A stretch of 64,000 nt of DNA, taken from the NCBI RefSeq assembly GCF_000421565.1, contig NZ_ATXG01000010.1:1-64000 (forward strand), read 5' to 3'. Both the position numbers and the translations under genes were made by a program. Shown here piece by piece: positions 46,632 through 55,661 of this stretch. This DNA comes from Agromyces subbeticus DSM 16689. GTDB taxonomy: Bacteria; Actinomycetota; Actinomycetes; Actinomycetales; Microbacteriaceae. Under the pieces are notes generated by a model. That model did no database searches, was not told the origin of the DNA, and was given only the letters and a program-made list of their open reading frames with translations. How positions within the stretch are numbered: position 1 is the stretch's first letter; every line of letters starts with the position of its first letter.

Positions 46632-49600
46632 CGGAGCACCCGGATGCTCTCGATCCGGAGATCGCCGGGGGCGGTGAGCGGGTCGAGCCGCAACGTGGTG
46701 AGCGGACTGCCCTGCGGCGGGATGCTCACCCGGTACACGTACGGCCCGCCCGCCTCGACCTTGAACCTGGCGCTCCGGCTCTCGGCGGCGCCCGGCTGAT
46801 CGGCCGTGCCCCAGAAGAGCTGCGCCTGAGTCAGGATCGACGACGTCATCGTGATCTCCACCACGGCTCCCGCAGAGGCATCCAGCGACATCGATCCCAT
46901 GAAGCCCATGTTCGGATCGCCGCCGATGGATGTCGCATGAAGTGCCCCGTCGGCGACTGTGAAGCCGGTGAGCTGACCTGTCGGTGCCCAGCCCTCGGCG
47001 TCGCCCGCGGTCTCGAAGTTCCACGCTCTCAGCTCTGAAGTGACGCGCACCTCGTCGTGGTCGCCCGGCACCTCGGCGTCTCCGTACACAGCGGTGACGC
47101 CCACGGTTCCCGACGGCAGTTCGGCGGCGGCGGGCGACGTCACAGAGGTGCGCACGATCCCCTCAGCTCCTCCAGCGAGGTCGTACGGCATGGTCGCCGG
47201 ATCCAGGCCCCAGCCGTCCGGCGCCGTGAACCGGATCGAGCCGGCCAGCGGTGCCGCGGCACGGCGGTTGCGGATCGTGACCGTGACCGTCGTCGAGTCG
47301 CCGGCGTGCGCGAGCACCGCCGGATCGGCCTGGACCGAGACGATCTCGACCGGGGACACCACGTTCACCGCCGTCGCCACCGGGACGGTGACCGTGGCCT
47401 GGCCCCGGCGATAGGTCACCGCTCCTGCGAGCGCGACGTCGTCGGCGATCGGCTCGTCGCCGCCGATCGAGACGATCAACGGCACCACCGCCGACGCCCC
47501 GGGGTCCACGGTCTGCGGGGTGAATCCTGGTGTCGCCGACCAGCCCGCCGGCAGGTCGAGCGACAGCGCCGGACGGCTCAGGCTCGAGTCGCCCGTGTTG
47601 ACGATCGTCGCCTCGAGCACGGCGGTGGAACCGGGAACCACGTCGGCTTCGGCGAAGGCCAACGATACGGACACGCCGAGAAGCAGCGTCGTCATCGCCG
47701 ACAGCGCGGCATCGACCCGCTGAAGGGACGCGAGCAACGCCTCGGCGTCAGTCGCGGCGATCGACTCGTCGGAGGACGCGCCCTCGATCAGCTCCGTGAG
47801 CTTCGCCGCCGTGGCGACGCCCTTCCTCGCCGCGTCGAGCGCCTCCCCCGTCGCGCCGTCGTCGGTGTGCGCGCGACTCGCGACGACGGCGCGGAGGAGC
47901 GCCGATGCCTGCGTCAGCAGGCGCTTGCCGAGCTTTCGGTCGACGTCGCCCGCCTCGACGAGGTCGTCGACGTCGCGGTGGAAGGCGGCGGCCTCATCGA
48001 CCGCGTCGCCGATGTGACCGCGAACGTCATCCGACGCGAACGCGTACGTGCCCGAACCGACCTCGAAGACCGCGGCCCCATCCTCCATCCGCACGAACTC
48101 GACGCCCGGCGCCTCGTGCGCGGCGATGCCGCCTTCGAGCACGGCGTGCTCACCGACCGCGGGGACGTGGACGAGCGCGGTGGCGTTCGCCGGAACGGTC
48201 ACGTCGAGGCTGAGCTCGTGGCCGGACTGCCGCTTCCACGACGACCGGATCTCGCCGTAGGGCGACTCGTGGCTCACATCGGTGTGGGTCAGCCCGCCAC
48301 CGGGCCGCGGCGCGACGTCGAAGGTCGAGTAGCCGGGCCCGGTCGCCGTGATGCCGGCGATCGAGGAGTACATCCACTCGCCAACCGCGCCATAGGCGTA
48401 GTGATTGAAGGAGTTCATGCCCGGGTCCTGGAACGAGCCGTCGGGCCGGATGGAGTCCCACCGCTCCCAGGTCGTCGTCGCGCCCATCGTGAGCTCGTAC
48501 AGCCACGATGGATACTCCTTCTCGAGCAACAGCCGGTACGCGACGTCGTCGCGTCCCACCGCCGAGAGCGCCGGCAGCAGGTGCGGCGTGCCGAGGAACC
48601 CGGTGGACAGGTGCCAATCGCGGGCTTCGATCGCCTCGACGAGCCGATCGCCCACCGCGGCCAGGCGGTCTTCGGGCACGAGTCCCATCCCGATCGACAT
48701 CGTGTACGCCGCCTGCGAGCCGGTGTCGATGGTGCCGTCGGCGGCGATGAACCGGGCAGCGAAGGCGGCGCTGATCTCGTCGAACAGCGCGCTGAGCGCA
48801 TCCGCCTCCTCGTCGCGTCCGGTGGCCCGTGCCATCTCGCTCAGCAGGTTCGCGTCATGGGCGTAGTAGGCGGTGGCGATCAGCGAATTCGACGTCGGGT
48901 CATCGAGGTTCAGCCAGTCGCCGATGCCGTGCCCCTCTGGCACGATGCCGGACTGCGCTACGGAGCTCCAGAAACCGAGCAGGTCGTCCATCATCTGCCA
49001 GTTGTCGTCGATGACCTGGGTGTCGCCGTACTGCTTCCACAGTGCGTGGGTGACGGTGACGGCCGCGTCACCCCATCCGGCGGAGACGTTGCTCTCGCCG
49101 ACGCCCGGTTCGGTGCCGGGAGCGACTCCCGGGAGCGCCCCGTTGGGCGCCTGCCGGAGCCGCATGTCGCGCAGCCACTTGGTGAGGAACGCGTAGGCGT
49201 CGTGGTTGAACGTCGCCGTGTCGACGATGACGTTCAGGTCGCCGGAGTAGCCCAGCCGCTCGTCACGGGCCGGGGTGTCGGTCGGCACCGAGAGGAAATT
49301 GCCCCGCACGCCCCAGACGATGTTCGACTGCAACTGGTTCAGCATCGGGTCGGACGTGTCGAAGGTCGACGTCGGCCGATTGTCGGTGCCGACCACGATG
49401 CCGGTGAGGTCCTCGGCTGCTGGCGGCGAGGCGAGGCCAGTGATCTCGACGTACCGGAACCCATGGAAGACGAAGCTCGGGCTGTACTCGACCGTGCCGT
49501 CGCTGCCGAGCGTGACCGTCTCGGTGGCCCGCGCGGTGCGCAGGTTGGCAGTGTAGAGGGTGCCGTCGGGGTTCAGGACTTCGCCGTGGCGGATCGTCAC

Positions 49601-51289
49601 CACGTCGCCGGGTGCGCCCGTCAGCCGGGCGCGGACCCAGCCGACCATGTTCTGACCCAGGTCGTAGATGGTGACGCCGTCGGCCGGCGCAGTCACGGCT
49701 TCGACGGGTCGTTCCTCGGTGACCCTGACAGGTGGATCAATCTGGGCGCGCAGCTCGCCGACAGCGGGGGTGAATACGTTGGCGGCCGACCACCCGTTCG
49801 CGGAGCCGGGTTCGCTCCACCCGGGAACCTCACGGCCGAAGTCGTAGGTCTCGCCCATCAGGATGTCGGCGTCGACGATCGGTCCGGGCGCGGTCTTCCA
49901 GGAGCCGTCGGTCGTGACGACCGAGGTCGTCCCGTCGTCGTGGGTGATCTCGAGCCGGCCGAGGAACGCCGGGTCGGTGCCGTAGCGGTGCGGCCCGACC
50001 CAGGCGAGGTGCCCGGCGTACCATCCGGTGCCGAGCTTCGCGCCGATCGTGTTCTCGCCCTGCTGCAGCAACTCGGTCACGTCGTAGACCTGGTACTGCA
50101 CCAGTTGGCTGTAATCGGTCCAGCCGGGGGCCAACTCGTGATCGCCGACACGTTCGCCGTTGATCTCGGCGCCGTAGACGCCGAGCGCCGTCGAGTAGAG
50201 CCGCGCCGAGCTGATCGGCTCGTCGATGTCGAAGTCCTTGCGGAGCAGTGGAAGCGGGCGGTCCTCGCTCGCGAACACGCCGGTCTCGACGACGCCCGAG
50301 ACCCTCAGGCGCCCGTCGCTGACGGTGCCGATCGCGAAGGGATTCACGCCGTCGGAGAAGTCGGTGTGGAAGAGCGTCTCGTCTCCCCGGGTGACGGTCA
50401 CCTCCTCGACGTCGCCCGACTCGCCCTGCGCCGACCTGAATCCGAGTGTGCCCGAGGATCGCAGCGGGATGGGCCGGGTGTCGATGACGCGGCCGTCGAT
50501 GCTCGTCGTCGCAGTGTCATCCGCGAGCTCGATCGTGATCTCGTGCTCACCCGCGAAGCCGCCGGGGAGTGCTTCGCCCGGGATCGGGACCTCGCCGAGC
50601 AGCCCCCAGCCGCCGTTGACCCGGCTGTGCGGACGCAGGGTGGGTTCGCCCCGAGCGGACAGCTGCCACATGTACGAGTTGGCGACCGTGGAGTCGGCGT
50701 AGAAGACGATGCCGAGCGCGTCGGTGATGTTGCTGGTGCGGATACGGAGCGTGTAGTCGCTCCACTCGGCGCCGAGGGTGCCGTCGGGAGGGCCGCCGAT
50801 CCACTCAGCGCCCCATGCCTCGGCCGTGGTGGCGTCGGCCGCCAGCCCGGTCTCGAAGCTGCTCGGCTCGCTCCACTCGGTGGGCGACCCGGCGCCGTCC
50901 CACGCCCGGACCCGCCAGTGGTACTCCGTCTGCGCTTCCAGCGCTTCGCCGTCGTATGCCACGTTCACCGATTCGCGGCCGTCGACCCGGCCGCTGTCCC
51001 ACACGTCGGGATCGTCGAGGCCGTCGGCCGACGTCGCGACCTGGATCTGCCGCGCCGACTGCACGATGCCTCGCTCGCGCCCCTCGAGCTGCCAGGAGAA
51101 GACCGGCGGCGCGGTCGGGATGCCGATCGCGTCCTCGAGGTGGTTCACGGCGAGCGTTCCGACAACGACCTCGCCGCTCTCGACATCGGTGAACGCGACC
51201 GTGCCGGTGCCGGCGAGTGAGACGGCCAGCAGTGCGGCCAGCGCCGACACGGTTGTGCGCCGTGAGACCGCGCGGAATCTCCAAAACAT
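46628..51289 (-). CDS. Secreted GH78 alpha-L-rhamnosidase, multidomain
   Basis: 1553 residues from the ATG at 51289, with AAAGGAG nine bases upstream. A signal peptide (about 1-32) leads to the rhamnosidase N-terminal domains (LAVNHLEDAIGIPTAPPVFSW) and a concanavalin-like insert. The (alpha/alpha)6 catalytic domain shows DTPARDERLGYSGDLNVI, holding the conserved Asp/Glu acids, and YELTMGATTTWERWDSI. Downstream are a helical FIVAR-like part, an NEW3-type Ig domain (PALSLDLPAGWSATPGF) and a C-terminal CBM-like domain. It removes terminal rhamnose from plant glycosides or rhamnogalacturonan outside the cell. No wall anchor is visible. Regulated by a LacI-type operator. Confidence 0.93.
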   Translation of the reverse strand: MFWRFRAVSRRTTVSALAALLAVSLAGTGTVAFTDVESGEVVVGTLAVNHLEDAIGIPTAPPVFSWQLEGRERGIVQSARQIQVATSADGLDDPDVWDSGRVDGRESVNVAYDGEALEAQTEYHWRVRAWDGAGSPTEWSEPSSFETGLAADATTAEAWGAEWIGGPPDGTLGAEWSDYTLRIRTSNITDALGIVFYADSTVANSYMWQLSARGEPTLRPHSRVNGGWGLLGEVPIPGEALPGGFAGEHEITIELADDTATTSIDGRVIDTRPIPLRSSGTLGFRSAQGESGDVEEVTVTRGDETLFHTDFSDGVNPFAIGTVSDGRLRVSGVVETGVFASEDRPLPLLRKDFDIDEPISSARLYSTALGVYGAEINGERVGDHELAPGWTDYSQLVQYQVYDVTELLQQGENTIGAKLGTGWYAGHLAWVGPHRYGTDPAFLGRLEITHDDGTTSVVTTDGSWKTAPGPIVDADILMGETYDFGREVPGWSEPGSANGWSAANVFTPAVGELRAQIDPPVRVTEERPVEAVTAPADGVTIYDLGQNMVGWVRARLTGAPGDVVTIRHGEVLNPDGTLYTANLRTARATETVTLGSDGTVEYSPSFVFHGFRYVEITGLASPPAAEDLTGIVVGTDNRPTSTFDTSDPMLNQLQSNIVWGVRGNFLSVPTDTPARDERLGYSGDLNVIVDTATFNHDAYAFLTKWLRDMRLRQAPNGALPGVAPGTEPGVGESNVSAGWGDAAVTVTHALWKQYGDTQVIDDNWQMMDDLLGFWSSVAQSGIVPEGHGIGDWLNLDDPTSNSLIATAYYAHDANLLSEMARATGRDEEADALSALFDEISAAFAARFIAADGTIDTGSQAAYTMSIGMGLVPEDRLAAVGDRLVEAIEARDWHLSTGFLGTPHLLPALSAVGRDDVAYRLLLEKEYPSWLYELTMGATTTWERWDSIRPDGSFQDPGMNSFNHYAYGAVGEWMYSSIAGITATGPGYSTFDVAPRPGGGLTHTDVSHESPYGEIRSSWKRQSGHELSLDVTVPANATALVHVPAVGEHAVLEGGIAAHEAPGVEFVRMEDGAAVFEVGSGTYAFASDDVRGHIGDAVDEAAAFHRDVDDLVEAGDVDRKLGKRLLTQASALLRAVVASRAHTDDGATGEALDAARKGVATAAKLTELIEGASSDESIAATDAEALLASLQRVDAALSAMTTLLLGVSVSLAFAEADVVPGSTAVLEATIVNTGDSSLSRPALSLDLPAGWSATPGFTPQTVDPGASAVVPLIVSIGGDEPIADDVALAGAVTYRRGQATVTVPVATAVNVVSPVEIVSVQADPAVLAHAGDSTTVTVTIRNRRAAAPLAGSIRFTAPDGWGLDPATMPYDLAGGAEGIVRTSVTSPAAAELPSGTVGVTAVYGDAEVPGDHDEVRVTSELRAWNFETAGDAEGWAPTGQLTGFTVADGALHATSIGGDPNMGFMGSMSLDASAGAVVEITMTSSILTQAQLFWGTADQPGAAESRSARFKVEAGGPYVYRVSIPPQGSPLTTLRLDPLTAPGDLRIESIRVLR

Positions 51290-51314
51290 CACAGACGTCT
51301 CCTTTGACGCGAAT

Positions 51315-51370
51315 TGAATCGTTTCATTTGGATTCGCTTCGAGCCTATCCGCCTCGCACGCCGACGGCAA
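51315..51370 (-). promoter_or_regulatory. Rhamnosidase promoter with LacI-type operator
   Basis: On the minus strand: TTGCCG (51365-51370), 17 bp, TAGGCT (51342-51347). TGAAACGATTCA (51315-51326), an imperfect palindrome of the LacI/GalR type, lies just downstream of the predicted start, where a bound repressor blocks elongation. The regulator gene is not in this window. Confidence 0.75.
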
Positions 51371-51613
51371 CCCATGACACTCAAGCGTCGATCCCCGTCG
51401 TATCGCGGCAGATGCAGAATCACCGGATGCGCGCGCGGAGCTCCATACGGGTCACGACCGTCACTGCATCAGCCGGAATTTGAAACGTTCTACGCCAAAG
51501 AGCCTGACGCGCTGCCCACGGGCGACGGTCGGCTGCTCGACGCCGAGTGTCACGCTCGACGAGACAAGAATGGATTCCACGTGCGCCCCGGCTTCACCCT
51601 GCCCGCCCGAGCA
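51371..51613 (-). other. Non-coding stretch between rhamnosidase promoter and manA
   Basis: I find no convincing gene. An open frame on the plus strand (51314-51625) starts inside the operator, has no ribosome site and gives an Arg-rich product unlike a protein. A weak second LacI-like half-palindrome (TGAAACGTTCTA, 51481-51492) is present. The GC content looks lower than in the genes on either side. Confidence 0.5.
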
Positions 51614-52891
51614 TCACCAGCTTGAGAACACCTCGGCGGCGGATGCCGCGACAGCACCCGTCGTCGCGATCCACGCGATGCCGGGGCCGGTGATCTCGAG
51701 CATGCCCTCATCAGGAGTGACGTACGCCGACTCGCCGCGGCCGAGCCGGGCGACCTCACCCGAGCGGCCCTGAAGCCGCACGCGGTCGTCGCCTTCGACG
51801 AGCACGATGGCCGGGCCGTCGAGCGGGACCCGCGCGGCATCCGTGCCCGCCTCGACGCGGTAGAGCACGAAGTCGGGCACGTCGGGCCGGAAGGCGGTGA
51901 CGCCCGGCGAGAGCTCGTCGGGTCGAAGCCGCGGCGGCGCGATCGGGGTGAAGTCGAGCACGTCGATGAGCTCGGTGACGTCGATGTGCTTCGGGGTGAG
52001 CCCGCCGCGGAGCACGTTGTCGCTCGCGGCCATGAGTTCGATGCCGAGCCCGTCGAGGTAGGCGTGCACGTTGCCGGCCGCGAGGTAGAGCGCTTCGCCG
52101 CGGGCGAGACGCACCCGGTTGAGCAGCAGCGAGATCACGACGCCCGGGTCTCCGGGGTAGGCCTCGGCGAGCACGGTGACCGTCTCGAACGAGAGGGCGT
52201 ACGCCGACTCGAGTGCCGGCTCCGACCGAGCGAGTGCGGTGACGCGCTCGATCACCCAGCTCGCCTCGCCGGTATCGCCGCCCCGTCCGTCGCGCAGCAG
52301 CCACTCGACGGTGTCGCGAAGCGCGTGCTCGCCCGTCAGATGGTCGGCGAGCAGATCGAGTGCGCCCGGCTCGGGCGCCGTCGACGCGGCATCCGCCGCC
52401 CGCAGCACATCGAGCACCCCGCGCACCTCGTCGAGCGGGCGGAATCCCGAGAGTGCGTCGAACGTCTCGCTGATGGCGACGATGAGCTCGGGCTTGTGGA
52501 ACCGGTCCTTGTAGTTGCGATCGTAGGCCGCGAGCGGCACCCCGTCGGCTTCTTCACGGGCGAAGCCGGCTCGCGCCTGCTCGGGCGTCGGATGCGCCTG
52601 CAGCGAGAGCGGCTCAGCGGCAGCCAGGAGCTTCAGGAGGAATGGGAGCCGCGCACCCTGCGCCGCCAGGCGAGGCCCGAGCGCGCGTTCGGGGTCGGCG
52701 GCGATCCAGGCGGCGAGATCGTCATGGCCGACGGATGCCGTGTCGAGCACGCGCGCCGGTGAGCCGGGGTGCGCGCCGAGCCAGAGCTCGGCCTCGGGTC
52801 CGCCCGATGACGCCGTGCCGCGGAACTCCGCGATCGCGGTGGACGAGCCCCAGGCGTAATCACGCGGGGTGTTGCCGATCGCCACAAACAT
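51614..52891 (-). CDS. manA: Mannose-6-phosphate isomerase, class I
   Basis: 425 residues from the ATG at 52891. Type I PMI cupin with zinc ligands in LSLQAHPTPEQA (Gln, His), KPELIVAI (Glu) and AGNVHAYLDGLGIELMAASDNVLRGGLTPK (two parts of the active-site strand, giving the last His and the Arg). Interconverts fructose-6-P and mannose-6-P and so feeds manB and GDP-mannose synthesis. A much longer in-frame extension over the divergent acyl-CoA dehydrogenase gene is a shadow frame. Divergent from that gene across 105 bp. Confidence 0.97.
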   Translation of the reverse strand: MFVAIGNTPRDYAWGSSTAIAEFRGTASSGGPEAELWLGAHPGSPARVLDTASVGHDDLAAWIAADPERALGPRLAAQGARLPFLLKLLAAAEPLSLQAHPTPEQARAGFAREEADGVPLAAYDRNYKDRFHKPELIVAISETFDALSGFRPLDEVRGVLDVLRAADAASTAPEPGALDLLADHLTGEHALRDTVEWLLRDGRGGDTGEASWVIERVTALARSEPALESAYALSFETVTVLAEAYPGDPGVVISLLLNRVRLARGEALYLAAGNVHAYLDGLGIELMAASDNVLRGGLTPKHIDVTELIDVLDFTPIAPPRLRPDELSPGVTAFRPDVPDFVLYRVEAGTDAARVPLDGPAIVLVEGDDRVRLQGRSGEVARLGRGESAYVTPDEGMLEITGPGIAWIATTGAVAASAAEVFSSW

Positions 52892-52996
52892 GCTCGGGAG
52901 TTCCTCTCGGTCGTTTGGGTCAAAACTACCAACGCCACGGGGCGCCGCCCTGCCGCGGCATAGGCTCGACGCATCCGACGACGTACTGGAGCTGCC

Positions 52997-54175
52997 ATGA
53001 CCTTCGAGCCTCTCGCGAGCGATTTCTACGCCTACGAGTCCCTCCCCAGCGACCAGGAGAAGGAGGCGCTCGGCACGCTGCGCGCCTGGCTCGAGGCCGA
53101 CGTCAAGCCCATCATCGGCGGCTACTGGGAGCGTGCCGAGTTCCCCATGCAGATCGTGAAGCCGCTCGCCGATCTCGGCACCCTCTCCTACAACTGGGAG
53201 GAGACTCGGCCGTTCGAGAACTCGGCCGTGTTCCGCGGTTTCGTCGCCTTCGAGCTCGCACGCATCGACCCCTCGGTCGCGACGTTCGTCGGCGTGCAGA
53301 ACGGCCTCGCCACCGGCACGATCAGCGTGTGCGGCTCGAAGGAGCAGCGCGACGAGTGGATCCCGAAGCTCGCGAGCGGCGAGGTGATCGGTGCCTTCGG
53401 ACTCACCGAGCCGCTCTCGGGCTCCGACTCCGCGCAGGGCCTGCGCACCACCGCGCGACGTGAGGGCGACACCTGGGTGCTCAACGGCTCCAAGCGCTGG
53501 ATCGGCAACGCCACGTTCTCGGACATCACGATCATCTGGGCGAAGGACGTCGCCGACGACCAGGTCAAGGGCTTCATCGTGCCGACCTCGACTCCCGGCT
53601 ACACGGCCACGAAGATCGAGGGCAAGATCAGCCTGCGCGCCGTGCAGAACGCCGACATCACCCTCGAGAATGTGGCCGTGCCCGAATCGCTGCGCCTCGC
53701 GAACGCCAATTCCTTCCGCGACACCGCGAACGTGCTGCGCCTCACGCGCGCCGAGGTCGCGTGGGCCGCTGTCGGCACGTCGGTCGGCGCCTACGAGGCC
53801 GCCGTGAAGTACGCGGGCGAGCGCGTGCAGTTCGGCAAGACGATCGGTTCGCACCAGTTGATCCAAGACCTGCTCGTCAAGTGCCTCGGCAACATCACCG
53901 CCTCGCTCGGCATGGTCGTGCGCGTTTCGGAGATGCTCGACCGCGGAGAGCAACGCGACGAGCACTCGGCCCTCGCGAAGGCGTATACGACGGCGCGCAT
54001 GCGCGAGACCGTGGCATGGGCCCGCGAAGCGGTCGGCGGCAACGGCATCACGCTCGAGTACGACGTCGCCCGCTTCTTCGCCGACGCCGAGGCCCTCTAC
54101 TCGTACGAGGGTACCCGCGAGATGAACACGCTCATCGTGGGGCGCAAGATCACGGGCAAGGCGGCGTTCGTCTGA
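52997..54175 (+). CDS. Acyl-CoA dehydrogenase
   Basis: 392 residues. FAD-dependent dehydrogenase with the AFGLTEPLSGSDSA signature (about 134-147), RWIGNATFSDITIIWAK, VQFGKTIGSHQLIQDLL and the second signature EAVGGNGITLEYDVARF. The catalytic Glu is at about 371 in YSYEGTREMNTLIVGR, the position used by glutaryl-CoA and short-chain enzymes. Of the known groups it looks closest to glutaryl-CoA dehydrogenase-like proteins, but substrate specificity is not certain. Stands alone, ending in a strong terminator. Confidence 0.92.
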   Translation: MTFEPLASDFYAYESLPSDQEKEALGTLRAWLEADVKPIIGGYWERAEFPMQIVKPLADLGTLSYNWEETRPFENSAVFRGFVAFELARIDPSVATFVGVQNGLATGTISVCGSKEQRDEWIPKLASGEVIGAFGLTEPLSGSDSAQGLRTTARREGDTWVLNGSKRWIGNATFSDITIIWAKDVADDQVKGFIVPTSTPGYTATKIEGKISLRAVQNADITLENVAVPESLRLANANSFRDTANVLRLTRAEVAWAAVGTSVGAYEAAVKYAGERVQFGKTIGSHQLIQDLLVKCLGNITASLGMVVRVSEMLDRGEQRDEHSALAKAYTTARMRETVAWAREAVGGNGITLEYDVARFFADAEALYSYEGTREMNTLIVGRKITGKAAFV

Positions 54176-54190
54176 GTTCCGGCGCGATGG

Positions 54191-54229
54191 CGGATGCCGC
54201 GGCGGGGATCGTTCCCGCCGCGGCATCCG
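54191..54229 (+). terminator. Terminator of the acyl-CoA dehydrogenase gene
   Basis: A perfect 16-bp stem (CGGATGCCGCGGCGGG and its complement) closes a 7-nt loop, 16 bases past the stop. The arms are made of the over-represented word GGATGCCGC/GCGGCATCC. Confidence 0.8.
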
Positions 54230-54278
54230 ACTTCGTTCGTCACCTGTTCGCAACCCTCGCCGCGATAGCCTGTACCGC

Positions 54279-55661
54279 ATGAGCACCGCCCGACGACGCT
54301 GGATCACGGCGTATGCCACGTTCGCGCTGTTCACCGTGCTGGCCGGCCAGTTCTGGCGCAATCTCCTCGGCTGGTGGGGGTTCGCGGTCGTGGTCGCGGT
54401 CGTGCTCATCGGCGCGGTCGTGCTCCTCGTGCGCGTACGTCCCGCCTGGAAGTGGCGCCGGGTGCCGAAGTCGACGCTCGTGTTCCTGCTGCTCGCGACC
54501 GCCTCGATCACGTGGTCGTTCTACCCCGACGCGACTGCCGTCGGGCTCGCCGCGACGCTCGCGACGAGCTTCACCGCGGTCGCCCTCGTGCTGTGCCTCG
54601 ACTGGACACGATTCGTGCGCTGTCTCGCCGGAGCGATCAAATGGGTGCTCGCCCTCTCACTCGCGTTCGAGCTGTGGGTCGCGGTGTTCATCGGCGGCCC
54701 CCTGCTCCCAAACTTCCCCGACTTCGAGGTGACGGGCGAGAAGCTCCCGATGGCCTTCTACTGGTCGCGGGGCCTGCTGTTCGACGGCGGCCCCATCGAG
54801 GGCATCGTCGCCAGCCGCAATCTTCTCGGCATGATGGCGCTGCTCGGGCTCATCGTGTTCGGCGCCCTGCTCGCCGCGGGCAGTGTGCGCCGCGCATCGG
54901 GCATCGGCTGGCTCGTCGTCGCCGGCCTCGTCTTCGCCCTCACCAGGTCGGCGACCGTGATCCTCGTCGCTGCGATCGTGCTCGTCGCACTCGGCTTCGT
55001 GCTGTGGGCACGGCGCGTCGGCCCGAATCGTCGGGCGGCGGTGTACTGGACCGCGGGCGGCGCACTCGTGGCATCCGTCGCCCTGCTCATCGTGTTCTGG
55101 AGCCGCCTGCTCGAGCTCTTCGGCAAGAGCGAAGACCTCACCGGCCGGTTCGACATCTGGAACTCGGTGATCGGTCTTGCTCTTGAGCGCCCGTGGTTCG
55201 GGTGGGGCTGGGTGAGTTACTGGGCGCCTTGGGTCGAACCCTTCAACGGCCTCGCGGAGCGCAAGGGCGTGCAGTACTTCCAAGCGCATAACGCCTGGCT
55301 CGACGTGTGGATGCAGCTCGGCATCATCGGGCTCATCGCGTTCGCGTCGATGGTGATCGGCGCACTGTGGCGCTCGTGGTTCCTGGCCGTCGACCGGCCC
55401 ATGGATGCTGCGGGCCGGCCGCTCCCCCATTCGGCCGCGGCCCTCGTGCCCCTCCTCGTACTCGTGGCGCTCATCGGGCAGAGCCTGGCCGAGAGCCGCA
55501 TCCTCGTCGAGAGCGGATGGATGCTGCTCATCGCGGTCGCCTGGTCGACGAAGCGGCGGCAATGGGAGCACGAGCCTCTGCCGGCCGCGGCCGCTCCCCG
55601 CCCGTTCCCGGAACCCGTCGATGGGAACCTCCCCCGCCACGGCACGCTCAGCGAGCAATGA
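54279..55661 (+). CDS. O-antigen ligase/polymerase-like membrane protein 1
   Basis: 460 residues with about eleven hydrophobic helices. The large extracellular loop before the last helices contains GRFDIWNSVIGLALERPWFGWGW and FQAHNAWLDVWMQLGIIGL; the RxxxW and GxG-x-HNxxL patterns are the WaaL/O-antigen ligase hallmarks. Likely polymerises or ligates lipid-linked glycan outside the membrane. First gene of the polysaccharide locus, it overlaps the next gene by ATGA, and the two are probably paralogous. The C-terminus is cytoplasmic and Pro-rich. Confidence 0.85.
   Translation: MSTARRRWITAYATFALFTVLAGQFWRNLLGWWGFAVVVAVVLIGAVVLLVRVRPAWKWRRVPKSTLVFLLLATASITWSFYPDATAVGLAATLATSFTAVALVLCLDWTRFVRCLAGAIKWVLALSLAFELWVAVFIGGPLLPNFPDFEVTGEKLPMAFYWSRGLLFDGGPIEGIVASRNLLGMMALLGLIVFGALLAAGSVRRASGIGWLVVAGLVFALTRSATVILVAAIVLVALGFVLWARRVGPNRRAAVYWTAGGALVASVALLIVFWSRLLELFGKSEDLTGRFDIWNSVIGLALERPWFGWGWVSYWAPWVEPFNGLAERKGVQYFQAHNAWLDVWMQLGIIGLIAFASMVIGALWRSWFLAVDRPMDAAGRPLPHSAAALVPLLVLVALIGQSLAESRILVESGWMLLIAVAWSTKRRQWEHEPLPAAAAPRPFPEPVDGNLPRHGTLSEQ

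Noticed and set aside
47057-51220. 1387-codon open frame on the plus strand
   Set aside because: Antisense shadow of the rhamnosidase gene; composition is that of a reverse-frame artefact.
51314-51625. Possible 103-codon gene upstream of the rhamnosidase
   Set aside because: It starts in the operator, lacks a ribosome site and is Arg-rich without a recognisable fold; most likely non-coding.
52892-54511. N-terminal extension of manA across 1.6 kb
   Set aside because: It is antisense to the acyl-CoA dehydrogenase gene and gives a sequence unlike any isomerase.
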